From assembly GCF_002993325.1 (NCBI RefSeq), contig NZ_PVNO01000025.1:124001-188000 (forward strand): a stretch of DNA of 64,000 bases. The letters run 5' to 3'. Below the pieces are notes generated by a model. It saw only the letters and a list, made by a program, of their open reading frames with translations, ran no database searches and had not been told where the DNA came from. This stretch comes from Alteromonas gracilis. Lineage in GTDB: Bacteria > Pseudomonadota > Gammaproteobacteria > Enterobacterales > Alteromonadaceae. The translations under genes and the position numbers were made by a program. Positions 46,713 to 55,259 of the stretch are shown in pieces (the stretch's first letter is position 1; every line of letters begins with the position of its first letter).

Positions 46713-48035
46713 ATGGCCCATACTCACGTTGAAGGTGTTCCTGCTGCAGAAGCTGGGGTATCTAGAAGTTACCGGAACTACGTTTTATTCATATTGACCT
46801 TGGTCTACGCTTTTAATTTTATCGATAGACAGATTATTGGCATCCTATCCCCCTTTATTAAGGCCGACTTAGGCTTAGATGATGCCCAATTAGGGTGGCT
46901 AAAGGGGATCTACTTTGCCCTTCTTTATACGGTAATGGGGATCCCCATTGCATGGCTTGCTGACCGCTACAGCCGCGTTAATATTATCGCTATTTCACTC
47001 ACATTGTGGAGCGGGTTTACCGCTGCATCGGGCTTAGCAGCGAACTACATGCAGCTAGCTATTGCACGAATTGGCGTGGGTATAGGAGAGGCGGGTGGTA
47101 GCCCTCCTTCGCACAGCATCATTTCAGACCTGTTTCCCAAAGAAAAGAGGGCGGGCGCACTTGCGATTTATTCGTTAGGTATTCCCTTTGGCGTTATGTT
47201 GGCATTTTTCGCCTCTGCCTTCTTTTTGCAAGGAGGCTCGGCTGACTGGCGTACCGTTATGTACAGTGTGGGCATCCCAGGAGTTATCCTTGCTATATTA
47301 CTCAAGCTTACAGTGAAAGAACCTTCCAGAACGGCATCTGCGCCAAGCGATGACATAGCCAATAAACCAAGTGTAAAGTCGTCGCTAAAAACCTTGCTTA
47401 GAATACCTACTTGGTGGGGAATGGCGCTGGGTATTTCATTTGGTTCTTTCGGAAACTACGCAATTTCAACATGGGTCATTGATTATTATGTGCGAGCTTT
47501 TGCGGGGTTAGATATAACACAGCTGCTCATCGTGTTCGGTATTATTAACGGTACCGCTTATGCCCTTGGTGTTTGGTTAGGTGGTTATATTGCCGACCGT
47601 TGGGGGAAACACAATAAAAAAGCGTACGCGTTACTTCCTGCTATTGCGTTGATCATTGGTGTTCCCGCATTCTACATGTCTCTTCAAGTACAAGATTTAT
47701 GGATGTCGGTTGCATTAATGGCGCTGCTGCTATTTACCAGTGGCTCTTACTTAGGCCCTAGTTTTGCGATGGCGCAAACCCTTGCGCCGCTGAACGTAAG
47801 GGCAATGTCTACAGCGCTCTTTTTCTTTGTTCTCAACATTATTGCGCTGGGTGGTGGACCTACACTTACGGGTATTATCAGTCAGGCTCTGGTTCCTTCT
47901 TTGGGTGAAACAGAAGCGCTTAGGCAAGCACTTATTTACCTAGTGATACCCTATGCGATTTCTATTGCTGTATTTTTGTGGACGAGCACTAAAATAGTAA
48001 AAGACTGGGAAATGGCAGAAGCAAGGGGCTTGTAG
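46713..48035 (+). CDS. MFS transporter (spinster-like)
   Basis: 440 residues from the ATG at 46713, which has AAAAGGA 6 bases upstream; a longer frame from 46674 lacks such a site. Twelve predicted TM segments. MFS signatures: FIDRQIIGILSPFIKADLGL near TM1, GIPIAWLADRYSRVNIIA in loop 2-3, GIGEAGGSPPSHSIISDLFPKEKRAGALAIYSLG, typical of the Spinster group of bacterial MFS. Substrate unknown. A terminator follows, separating it from the hydrolase gene. Confidence 0.9.
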   Translation: MAHTHVEGVPAAEAGVSRSYRNYVLFILTLVYAFNFIDRQIIGILSPFIKADLGLDDAQLGWLKGIYFALLYTVMGIPIAWLADRYSRVNIIAISLTLWSGFTAASGLAANYMQLAIARIGVGIGEAGGSPPSHSIISDLFPKEKRAGALAIYSLGIPFGVMLAFFASAFFLQGGSADWRTVMYSVGIPGVILAILLKLTVKEPSRTASAPSDDIANKPSVKSSLKTLLRIPTWWGMALGISFGSFGNYAISTWVIDYYVRAFAGLDITQLLIVFGIINGTAYALGVWLGGYIADRWGKHNKKAYALLPAIALIIGVPAFYMSLQVQDLWMSVALMALLLFTSGSYLGPSFAMAQTLAPLNVRAMSTALFFFVLNIIALGGGPTLTGIISQALVPSLGETEALRQALIYLVIPYAISIAVFLWTSTKIVKDWEMAEARGL

Positions 48036-48055
48036 TATTATCATCACTTTCTTCT

Positions 48056-48078
48056 AAGGGGCTGATTTTAAGCCCCTT
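48056..48078 (+). terminator. Terminator after the MFS gene
   Basis: AAGGGGCT and AGCCCCTT pair across 7 bases, 20 bases after the stop. The tail ATTTGTTT is T-rich. Confidence 0.7.
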
Positions 48079-48105
48079 ATTTGTTTATATTTGAGGGAGT
48101 CTTCG

Positions 48106-48909
48106 GTGTCTTCGACTGATTTAAGTTTCCACTTTGCCCATGCAAATGGATTTCCCGCGGGAAGTTATAATGCGATGTTTTCCGCACTGCCTGATAACTT
48201 TAATCGTTTGCACGTTGAGCGTTTTGGCCATGATCCAAAGCTGCCAGTTAACGGTAATTGGCGAAACCAAGTCCAAGAGCTCATTAAGCACATAAAAAAA
48301 GAAAACAAAGACCCTCGCGGTGTATTTGGGGTAGGCCACTCATTCGGTGCCGTCATCACTTACATGGCAGCTTGCGAAGCACCAGAGTTGTTTAGGGGGA
48401 TCATCTTGTTTGATCCGCCTTTGGTGGTAGGCCCGCTTAGTTATTTTTTTAGATTTGCCAAGTATACGCCTCTGATAAATAAGCTTACTCCAGCTAAGCT
48501 TGCGCAAACACGAAATACGAGTTGGCCAAAAAGTACCGATATGGTTACGTATTTTCATGGCAAGGCCTTGTTCAGAGATATGGACAAGCGGTGTGTAAGA
48601 GACTACGTGAAGTCGGTAACAGCAGAAAAAGGAGACGCTATATCGCTCACCTTCAAAGCTGATGTTGAGGCTGCGCTTTTTCGAAATATACCGCATAATC
48701 TTGGCAAGTATAGAGGGAAGTTAAAATGCCCGGCGATTTTAGCAACAGGCAGTACAAGTAAGGTATGTAGACCAGAAATGTATGCTCGATTAATGAAGCA
48801 CAACAATATTGAGCACGTTGTTTTGGATGGCGGGCATATGTTTCCTCTAGAACACCCAGAAAGGGTTGCCGCTTTTATCAAAGAAACCCTTACACAATGG
48901 AATTGTTAG
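48106..48909 (+). CDS. Alpha/beta hydrolase
   Basis: 267 residues from the GTG at 48106, preceded by GAGGGAG 6 bases upstream; a TTG at 48091 overlaps that ribosome site. Alpha/beta-hydrolase features: HFAHANGFPAGSY (oxyanion strand), nucleophile elbow GVGHSFGAVITYMA with Ser, and the terminal HMFPLEHPERV with catalytic His. The family acts on small esters, lactones or acyl compounds; substrate unknown. It faces glgC across a strong hairpin. Confidence 0.85.
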   Translation: MSSTDLSFHFAHANGFPAGSYNAMFSALPDNFNRLHVERFGHDPKLPVNGNWRNQVQELIKHIKKENKDPRGVFGVGHSFGAVITYMAACEAPELFRGIILFDPPLVVGPLSYFFRFAKYTPLINKLTPAKLAQTRNTSWPKSTDMVTYFHGKALFRDMDKRCVRDYVKSVTAEKGDAISLTFKADVEAALFRNIPHNLGKYRGKLKCPAILATGSTSKVCRPEMYARLMKHNNIEHVVLDGGHMFPLEHPERVAAFIKETLTQWNC

Positions 48910-48913
48910 AGAG

Positions 48914-48951
48914 AACCTTGATTTTGGCGCAAATGCGCCAAAATCAAGGTT
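48914..48951. terminator. Perfect 17-bp hairpin between hydrolase and glgC
   Basis: AACCTTGATTTTGGCGC and its exact reverse complement are separated by AAAT. T-rich sequence follows on the + side, 6 bases after the stem. It lies between convergent stops and probably serves both transcripts. Confidence 0.85.
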
Positions 48952-48959
48952 ATGGCTTT

Positions 48960-50246
48960 TTAATCAGACTTTTTAGTGGGGCTTAGGCCACCAACGGGTT
49001 GTCCAAGCATTTCTCTTGTAACAAGAACCACGCCTTTTTCTGATACGCGGAAACCACGAGCTTTGTCTTGTTCGTGGTCGTATCCAATGGTGGTGCCTTC
49101 TGGTATCACGCAACCGCGGTCGATAATTACTTTCTTCAACTTACAGTGACGTTTAATCTCAACATCGGGAAGGATCACAGCGTCCTCAATAAGGCCGTAA
49201 GAGTGAACCCTAACGTTAGAAAAGCAAATAGACGAACGCAGTGTGGAACCAGAAATAATACAGCCACCTGAAACCACAGAATTAATTGCTTCGCCCCTTC
49301 TGTCATGGTCTTCCCAGACAAACTTCGCAGGTGGCAGCTGTTCCTGATAAGTCCAAATTGGCCATTTTCTATCGTATAAATTAAGTTGCGGAACCGGTGC
49401 GACCATTTCCATATTGGCCTCCCAGAAAGAGTCTATTGTACCTACGTCTCGCCAATAAGCGTTGTCGCTACCGCTCTGTTCGAAGGGGAACGCGTATACG
49501 GGGTGGTCAGCGATGATAGATGGAATGATATCCTTACCAAAATCCCGTTGAGAACCCATGTTTTCGGAATCTACGCGTAGCTGTTCGAAAAGAAACTCGG
49601 TATCAAACACGTAATTACCCATTGAGGCCAAGCATCGAGACGGGTCATTGGGAAGTGGAGTGGGGTTGGCAGGCTTTTCTTCAAATCCGATAATGCGGTA
49701 GTTTTCGTCTACTGACATTACGCCAAAAGCGCCCGCTGCTTCTTCAACGGGTACTGACATACAAGAAACGGTCATTTTAGCACCTGATTCCTTGTGTTTA
49801 GCCAGCATGTCGCCGTAGTCCATTCGATAGATGTGATCGCCGGATAGTATCATCACATATTTAGGAAGTTCATCTCGAATTATATCGATATTCTGAAAAA
49901 CAGCGTCGGCAGTACCTTCGTACCAGTTGTCTGAGAAACGCTGAGAGGCGGGTAAAATTTCGACGGATTCACCAAGCTCTTTCTTGAAGTGCCCCCAGCC
50001 TCTGACTAAGTGCCGGATGAGAGAGTGAGACTTGTATTGAGTGACAACACCTATTCGCCTAATGCCTGAATTAACACAATTCGAAAGGGGGAAGTCGATT
50101 ATTCTAAATTTACCACCAAAGTAAAGTGCTGGCTTAGCACGCCAAGTGGTGAGTTCGTGCAACCTAGACCCTTTACCTCCGGCGAGGATAAGCGCATAAG
50201 TATCGCGTGTTAAGTTACTGATGTAACGTGAACTCTGATCTGCCAT
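48960..50246 (-). CDS. glgC: Glucose-1-phosphate adenylyltransferase
   Basis: 428 residues (E. coli 431). N-terminal nucleotidyltransferase: [45 protein letters not shown], then [23 protein letters not shown], and [10 protein letters not shown]. The C-terminal left-handed beta-helix has the hexapeptide-like strands [14 protein letters not shown] and [18 protein letters not shown]. It makes ADP-glucose for glycogen synthesis. No other glg gene is beside it. The upstream region carries several copies of the GACACCCA repeat. Confidence 0.96.
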   Translation of the reverse strand: MADQSSRYISNLTRDTYALILAGGKGSRLHELTTWRAKPALYFGGKFRIIDFPLSNCVNSGIRRIGVVTQYKSHSLIRHLVRGWGHFKKELGESVEILPASQRFSDNWYEGTADAVFQNIDIIRDELPKYVMILSGDHIYRMDYGDMLAKHKESGAKMTVSCMSVPVEEAAGAFGVMSVDENYRIIGFEEKPANPTPLPNDPSRCLASMGNYVFDTEFLFEQLRVDSENMGSQRDFGKDIIPSIIADHPVYAFPFEQSGSDNAYWRDVGTIDSFWEANMEMVAPVPQLNLYDRKWPIWTYQEQLPPAKFVWEDHDRRGEAINSVVSGGCIISGSTLRSSICFSNVRVHSYGLIEDAVILPDVEIKRHCKLKKVIIDRGCVIPEGTTIGYDHEQDKARGFRVSEKGVVLVTREMLGQPVGGLSPTKKSD

Positions 50247-50471
50247 TTCCTATAAACTCCTGTCAAAAAGCGATAGTTGAATATCGATAGAAATATAAAA
50301 AGAAAGCGAAGTGTTGCGATTGATAGCGCTATACATTGAACCCCTTGATTGAAGGGCTTTTTAATAACATAACTTCATATTACACAAGATATTTTAGAAT
50401 GACAGTGTGATTTATAACCTTTGTGATGAAATAGTAAATTTATTTAAATTTTTGTTTTTGGCAGTGAGCCC

Positions 50472-50545
50472 CTCCGTACAAAGACACCCATCTTAATGTT
50501 TGACTGCACTCCATACAAAGACATCCACTTCAATGTTTGACAGTG
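50472..50545 (+). repeat. 37-bp tandem unit carrying the GACACCCA core
   Basis: Two adjacent 37-base units begin CTCCGTACAAAGACACCCA and CTCCATACAAAGACATCCA and both continue to TTAATGTTTGAC or TTCAATGTTTGAC. About 29 of 37 positions agree. The second unit has the GACATCCA variant. Confidence 0.85.
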
Positions 50546-50594
50546 TCAGTTTTCTCTTTAAGAAATTTAGCCAAAAATGGAAAAATTTAAGCAA

Positions 50595-50690
50595 GACACC
50601 CAACAATGTGCAAGCAAGACATCTAATAGAAGCTTGAATATTTTGAATTGGTACTGACCACTTACAAAATAATATTTACCAAGACACCCA
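50595..50690 (+). repeat. GACACCCA repeats in the glgC upstream region
   Basis: Exact cores at 50595 and 50683; a GACATCTA variant at 50618, preceded like 50595 by AAGCAA. A further reverse copy, TTGGGTGTCTAG, lies at 51007-51014. Confidence 0.88.
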
Positions 50691-51121
50691 AGATAATAAT
50701 GCGTAAAAATGCAGCATTCAGTCTTAGCGAGCCGCTCAATCCACTATACCTAGCAGCCTTTGCCAATAAAATAAGGCAATCAACCTCATAAACTAAAGTT
50801 AATTGCTCATCAGCTTAGCGAAATGCAATGAAACGATATCGACCGTAGAGTCTCAAAAATATTCTGATTCCTGAAAATCTTTTCTAATCGACAACGTTTA
50901 GCGCATCTTTTGGGCAACGAGTCGGTCAGGTGCGCTTACAGCTGAAGTCATTCTTTACTAAATACGGCTAATTTTATTATTGATACCTTTAATGAAGACC
51001 TATGGTTGGGTGTCTAGCCAAGAGTATTAGGTCAATGTGTGCGCTAAAGACACTAATCTATAGGTGACAAATGTTAATCAAATGTTATATTTGGGCGGTT
51101 GGCTTTGATCGGGATTCTCAG

Positions 51122-51652
51122 ATGAGTGCATTGAAAAAACTTTTAGTGTTAGTAGGCGTGTTAATTACACTGTTTGTAGCCACAAGTTTCTTTATTTCTA
51201 AAGATTACAGTGTCGAAAGAACGATTGTTATTAATGCAGAACCATCTGAAATTTATCCGTATGTTGTTGACTTAAAGGAATGGAGCAAGTGGGGAGTATG
51301 GTTCAAACGAGATCCAAATATGGAGCTCGAATTTTCTGGACCCGATAGAGCTATAGGTATGCGATCTGAGTGGAAAAGTGAAACTGAGGGAAACGGTGAA
51401 ATGGAAATTACCCAGTTAGAGCATAACAGACGAGTTCTTTATCGTCTTTACTTTCCAGATTTTGACATGGGCTCTAATGGGGCGGTAGAAATAAAGCCTA
51501 CCTCTAACGGTTCTATCGTTACTTGGCGTGATGAAGGCACAGTAGATAATAACCCTATTAATCGTTACTTCGCTCTGATGATGGATGGCATGATTGGTCC
51601 AGACTTCGAGATGGGGTTAGAGAATCTAAAAATCCTTGCTGAAAAGAGCTGA
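51122..51652 (+). CDS. SRPBCC (START/polyketide cyclase-like) family protein
   Basis: 176 residues from the ATG at 51122; an upstream in-frame ATG at 51071 is possible but adds an unlikely leader. One N-terminal hydrophobic segment (LLVLVGVLITLFVATSFF) is followed by VERTIVINAEPSEIYPYVVDLKEWSKWGVW, the first strand and helix of SRPBCC domains, and TWRDEGTVDNNPINRYFALMMDGMIGPDFEMGLENLK, the long C-terminal helix. It binds a hydrophobic ligand in its cavity, outside the membrane. Function unknown; 71 bases before the MFS gene. Confidence 0.85.
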   Translation: MSALKKLLVLVGVLITLFVATSFFISKDYSVERTIVINAEPSEIYPYVVDLKEWSKWGVWFKRDPNMELEFSGPDRAIGMRSEWKSETEGNGEMEITQLEHNRRVLYRLYFPDFDMGSNGAVEIKPTSNGSIVTWRDEGTVDNNPINRYFALMMDGMIGPDFEMGLENLKILAEKS

Positions 51653-51723
51653 ATAAACGTCTCAATCTGATCTCAAAAGAACGTCACCTAGTATTAGTGA
51701 CAAAGAGTCAACGCTAACTAACT

Positions 51724-52878
51724 ATGAATCAAAAAAACCGACTCATCTCAGGCTTATCGCTCAACAAATTAGCCGACCTTTTAATTTCCGCCAAAACAAC
51801 GCTTACAGCACTTCTAGTCAGTGTAGGAGCTCCTGTGTGGATGATTGGCTGGCTTGTTCCAATAAGGGAGTCTGGCGCACTTTTACCTCAAGTACTTATC
51901 AGTGTTTATCTTCGAAATCATGCGGAAAGACACAAGGTTTGGCGTCTAGGCATGTTCATCCAAGCATCCTCAGTAATGGGCATTATAGCGTCTGTAACTC
52001 TATTTTCTGGATTTACGGCTGGAGCGGGGGTGTTACTGTCTCTTATTATTCTTAGTATTGGTCGTTCAGCGTGTTCTTTAACAGTCAAAGATATTGAGGC
52101 GGACGTTGCGAAAAAGGGTAAGCGAGGTAATTTAATTGGCATCGCTTCGACAATTTCAGGGCTGGTAACGCTATGCATTGCTATCCCATTAGTTGTTTTT
52201 GAAGGCGCACTTTCTTCAAATATGCTATTAGTAATTTTGTGTGCAAGTTTACTTTCGTTTGCAGCTACTTTGATTTGCGTGTGGCCTATCAGGACACGTG
52301 TAGATACCGGTGATAAGTCACGCGACACCTTTAGTGTTGATTTCGATTCTACCGTTTATAAATTTATCTTTGTTAGAGGATTGTTCGTCCATTCCGCGTT
52401 GGTCGCCCCTTACTTCATGATTGAACGCGACGGAGATGTGCAGGAATTGTTGCCAATTTATATTGGCGCTGAAGCACTCGCAGCGCTGTTATCATCCATA
52501 ATCTGGGGTGAAATTGCAGATAAGAGTGCAAAGCTCACACTTCAGCTTTCTGGAGTTCTCGCTTTATTTGCATGTGTAGGGCTTCTCACCCTAGATTCAA
52601 CGTCTATTTTCATTTCAGCCTTTTTGTTTTTCGTGCTATCAATAGCACATGCGGGAGTGAGAACAGGAAGGAAAACATATAGCTTGGATGTGAAGGAGGG
52701 TCACGAAAGAACCGAGCTCGTTGGATTTTCTAACACGGCAATAGGACTCATTCTATTAGGTTTCGGCGCGCTTTACGCAGCTTTGACATCTATTCTATCT
52801 TTTACCGTCGTCTACATAATGGCGGTAATGCTTGTGCTAGCGATTTTAGCAACGGTCATACTACCTAATGAAAAGTAG
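51724..52878 (+). CDS. MFS transporter
   Basis: 384 residues, about 11-12 hydrophobic segments. Features: VGAPVWMIGWLVPIRESGALLPQVLIS (TM2 region), SIGRSACSLTVKDIEADVAKKGKRGNLIGIASTISG, and a second half starting near VRGLFVHSALVAPYFMIERD. The substrate is unknown. It ends only 4 bases before the stop of the convergent transposase gene. Confidence 0.85.
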   Translation: MNQKNRLISGLSLNKLADLLISAKTTLTALLVSVGAPVWMIGWLVPIRESGALLPQVLISVYLRNHAERHKVWRLGMFIQASSVMGIIASVTLFSGFTAGAGVLLSLIILSIGRSACSLTVKDIEADVAKKGKRGNLIGIASTISGLVTLCIAIPLVVFEGALSSNMLLVILCASLLSFAATLICVWPIRTRVDTGDKSRDTFSVDFDSTVYKFIFVRGLFVHSALVAPYFMIERDGDVQELLPIYIGAEALAALLSSIIWGEIADKSAKLTLQLSGVLALFACVGLLTLDSTSIFISAFLFFVLSIAHAGVRTGRKTYSLDVKEGHERTELVGFSNTAIGLILLGFGALYAALTSILSFTVVYIMAVMLVLAILATVILPNEK

Positions 52879-52882
52879 CAGT

Positions 52883-53860
52883 CTAACCGCCTAAACAAGA
52901 GGCTGCTGATTCTAGCTTTGCTATTCTCTTTCTGTTCGTACTTTTCTTGAAGAGCTCCATGGATTCGCGGTCTCCCGCGGCAAAAGAGAACGTGTCTTCA
53001 AAGGTCGTGATCATTTGGAGCCACTTACCTTGATTAATACCAAGCTTCGTTAACCTATTATTGAGTTTCATTACCTTGGAATCTGAAGAGTTGTCACTCA
53101 TCATTTCTATTGAGGAATTTAGAAGCGCACAGTAATCTGTCAAAGAAAAATTAATGGTGCGACTAGGGTTCACGGTGGCGATAGTTTTAAGCGGTATGAG
53201 CCCTTTTATACGTTTACTTTTAGCGATGTAGCGCAGCCTCCTGTTTATGCTAGTATGTAACGAATCGTGTAGATTAGTAGCTACTTTTGCTCGTACTGGA
53301 TTCAAATCGACATAGGCCATGCACGACAATAACGCCTTTTCCGTCAACAGGGCTTGAGAACGAAATCGGCCTTCCCAAAATCGGCCTGTACAGTCATCTT
53401 CTGCGTTGGCTTTCCTGGCAATATATTCATTAAGGTTCCTCATGAACCAACTAATATCGTGAAGCCTTCTCCTATAAATTTCAGCAGTGTTTTCTATTGT
53501 TTTTAATTCACTCTCGCTTACCGATTCACCTTTTAAATACTTCCTGGTAAGCAGGGTTCCTTTATGCATTTTATGCCATTGCACTAGCACATTGTCTGTA
53601 GACCAGGAACAGGCAGCTTTTTTGTCAACGCATAGCACTATATGCACGTGATTACTCATCACGGCATATGCACAAATGTCGATCGCGAATATTGTACTTA
53701 GAAACAAAAGTCTTTTTTCCACCCACGACTTTCTATGTTCGTAGCTAACATCGTTTTTTGCGTCATAGCCACAAAGATAGCTTCGACGGACGCACCGTGA
53801 GATGCAGTGATAATAAGGGGTGTCTTCAAGACTTATTAGAGATTTTCTACTTTGAGCCAT
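52883..53860 (-). mobile_element. Transposase of the IS200-like/REP-associated (RAYT, Y1_Tnp) type
   Basis: 325 residues. The HUH motif is N-H71-V-H73-I in SNHVHIVL and a candidate catalytic tyrosine is Tyr146 in RNLNEYIARKAN, followed by GRFWEGRFRSQALL, the G-x-(F/L)-W-x-G-R-(F/Y)-x-S motif of REP-associated tyrosine transposases. These single-strand transposases are domesticated or semi-mobile and cleave short REP sequences. No inverted terminal repeats or target duplication are visible, as expected for the family. Both flanking intergenic regions carry clusters of the GACACCCA repeat, and a GGGGTGTC near-match lies in its first codons. Confidence 0.85.
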
Positions 53861-54323
53861 TTTATCTTGTCAAAAAGCTTACGGTCGCACGACCATATCA
53901 ACATTTAGTGCATCTTGTGAACTGACTGAAAGCACTGTTTACGTGCAGGTGTAAAGAGATAAGCAACAATGAAGACACCCATTGTATTTTTAACTTTTGA
54001 GAGGTTCAGTAAGAAGAAGCAAATAGGAATATTTAAGGCGTAGATTGGAGGTAAATTACGAATAAATTACGAAGACATCCAACGCAAGAATAGTTATTCA
54101 AAAGATAAGTCACAAAGACACCCAGCGTAATATCGTCTCTTTTCCTTTCAGACAAAAAGGTTGGTGTCTGATACGTAGTTATTCCAAATCTATTTGTAGC
54201 AGAGATACATCTAGAAAATTATGGATGGATGTCATGTAAACAAAGTAAATTTGTATTGGGTGTCTTTTTATCCTTCTGCAGAGTTTTTTTGAAGGTCGCG
54301 TTTATAAGTTGTTAGTCAAACGA
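53861..54323. other. Intergenic region with GACACCCA repeats between transposase and liu operon
   Basis: About 460 bases without a gene. Exact repeat cores lie at 53974 and 54117 (+) and 54257 (-), with variants GACATCCA at 54074 and TGGATGTC at 54226. A short palindrome GGTCGCACGACC lies near 53886. Confidence 0.85.
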
Positions 54324-54349
54324 GCTGCGTGTATTTTCATACACGCAGC
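54324..54349 (-). terminator. Terminator of the liu operon
   Basis: GCTGCGTGTA and TACACGCAGC form a 10-bp stem with a 6-base loop immediately after the liuE stop. The T tail on the minus strand is weak. Confidence 0.65.
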
Positions 54350-54358
54350 CTCGAGTAA

Positions 54359-55255
54359 TTATTTCGCAAGAAGGGCATTAGCAGCCTTTGAAATAGGCGC
54401 ACGTCCCAATATGTCAGAGATATATGAAGAGGCTCTGAGTAAGGCTTTCATATCAACTCCTGTAGAGACACCCATGCCATCAAGCATGTAAAGCACATCT
54501 TCAGTAGCCACATTACCGCTTGCTCCTTTAGCGTACGGACAGCCGCCAAGGCCTGCAACAGCGGAGTCAATAGTTGATACGCCATACTCTAAAGCAGTAT
54601 ATAAATTGACGAGTGCCTGTCCGTATGTGTCATGGAAATGTACTGCTAGCTTATCGATGGTGATCTCTTTCAATACACTCTCTAGCAATAGACGTGTTTT
54701 TAATGGTGTACCCACACCAATTGTGTCGCCTAAAGACACTTCATAGCATCCCATGTCAATCAGAGATTTGCTTACTTCTGCCACCGCTTCGGGGGAAATT
54801 TCACCCTCGTAAGGGCAGCCCATCACACACGAAACATAGCCTCTAACTTTTATGTCGTTTTCTTTAGCCATGCTGAAAACGGCCTCGAAACGCTTCAAAC
54901 TTTCGCTGATTGAACAGTTGATGTTTTTCTGTGAAAACGACTCAGATGCAGCGCCGAAGACTGCTACTTCCCTAACTCCTGCCTCAATCGCAGTTTCTAG
55001 CCCCTTGAGGTTCGGTGTTAGAGCCGAATATTGGACCCCTGCTTGAGCATCCAATGCCTTGAAAACTTCATCGGAGTTGGCCATTTGAGGCACCCATTTA
55101 GGTGATACAAAACTTCCGGCTTCTATGCGTTCTAAACCTGTATCTGAGAGCAACTCAATAAGGTTAATCTTTTGAGCGGCAGTTAACGCCAATTTTTCAT
55201 TTTGTAAGCCATCACGTGGACCAACTTCAACAATGCTTACTTTTTTTGGAAACAT
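54359..55255 (-). CDS. liuE: Hydroxymethylglutaryl-CoA lyase
   Basis: 298 residues of the HMGL-like TIM-barrel family: VSIVEVGPRDGLQNEKLALTA with the catalytic Arg-Asp, then ALTPNLKGLETAI, CVMGCPYEGEISPEAV, and HFHDTYGQALVNLYTALEYGVSTIDSAVAGLGGCPYAKGASGNVATED, containing the metal-binding His-x-His and the active-site Cys of G-G-C-P. It cleaves HMG-CoA to acetoacetate and acetyl-CoA, the last step of leucine breakdown. It is 5 bases from liuD at the end of the operon. One GACACCCA copy lies in its coding region at 54467. Confidence 0.95.
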   Translation of the reverse strand: MFPKKVSIVEVGPRDGLQNEKLALTAAQKINLIELLSDTGLERIEAGSFVSPKWVPQMANSDEVFKALDAQAGVQYSALTPNLKGLETAIEAGVREVAVFGAASESFSQKNINCSISESLKRFEAVFSMAKENDIKVRGYVSCVMGCPYEGEISPEAVAEVSKSLIDMGCYEVSLGDTIGVGTPLKTRLLLESVLKEITIDKLAVHFHDTYGQALVNLYTALEYGVSTIDSAVAGLGGCPYAKGASGNVATEDVLYMLDGMGVSTGVDMKALLRASSYISDILGRAPISKAANALLAK

Positions 55256-55259
55256 GCCG

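Larger units (their letters stand above)
50247..51121. other. Long intergenic region rich in GACACCCA repeats
   Basis: About 870 bases between the divergent glgC and SRPBCC genes with no credible gene. It holds the tandem 37-bp unit and five more repeat copies (separate entries), all but one in + orientation. It must also contain both promoters. Confidence 0.7.

Noticed and set aside
50472..50690. Spaced repeats as a CRISPR array
   Set aside because: The conserved part is only 8-16 bases, spacings vary, copies occur in both orientations and within genes, and no cas gene is present.
53817..53824. GGGGTGTC at the start of the transposase gene as a repeat copy
   Set aside because: It differs from the core by one base and falls in the conserved LEDTPYYHC segment of the transposase family, so coding constraint explains it.
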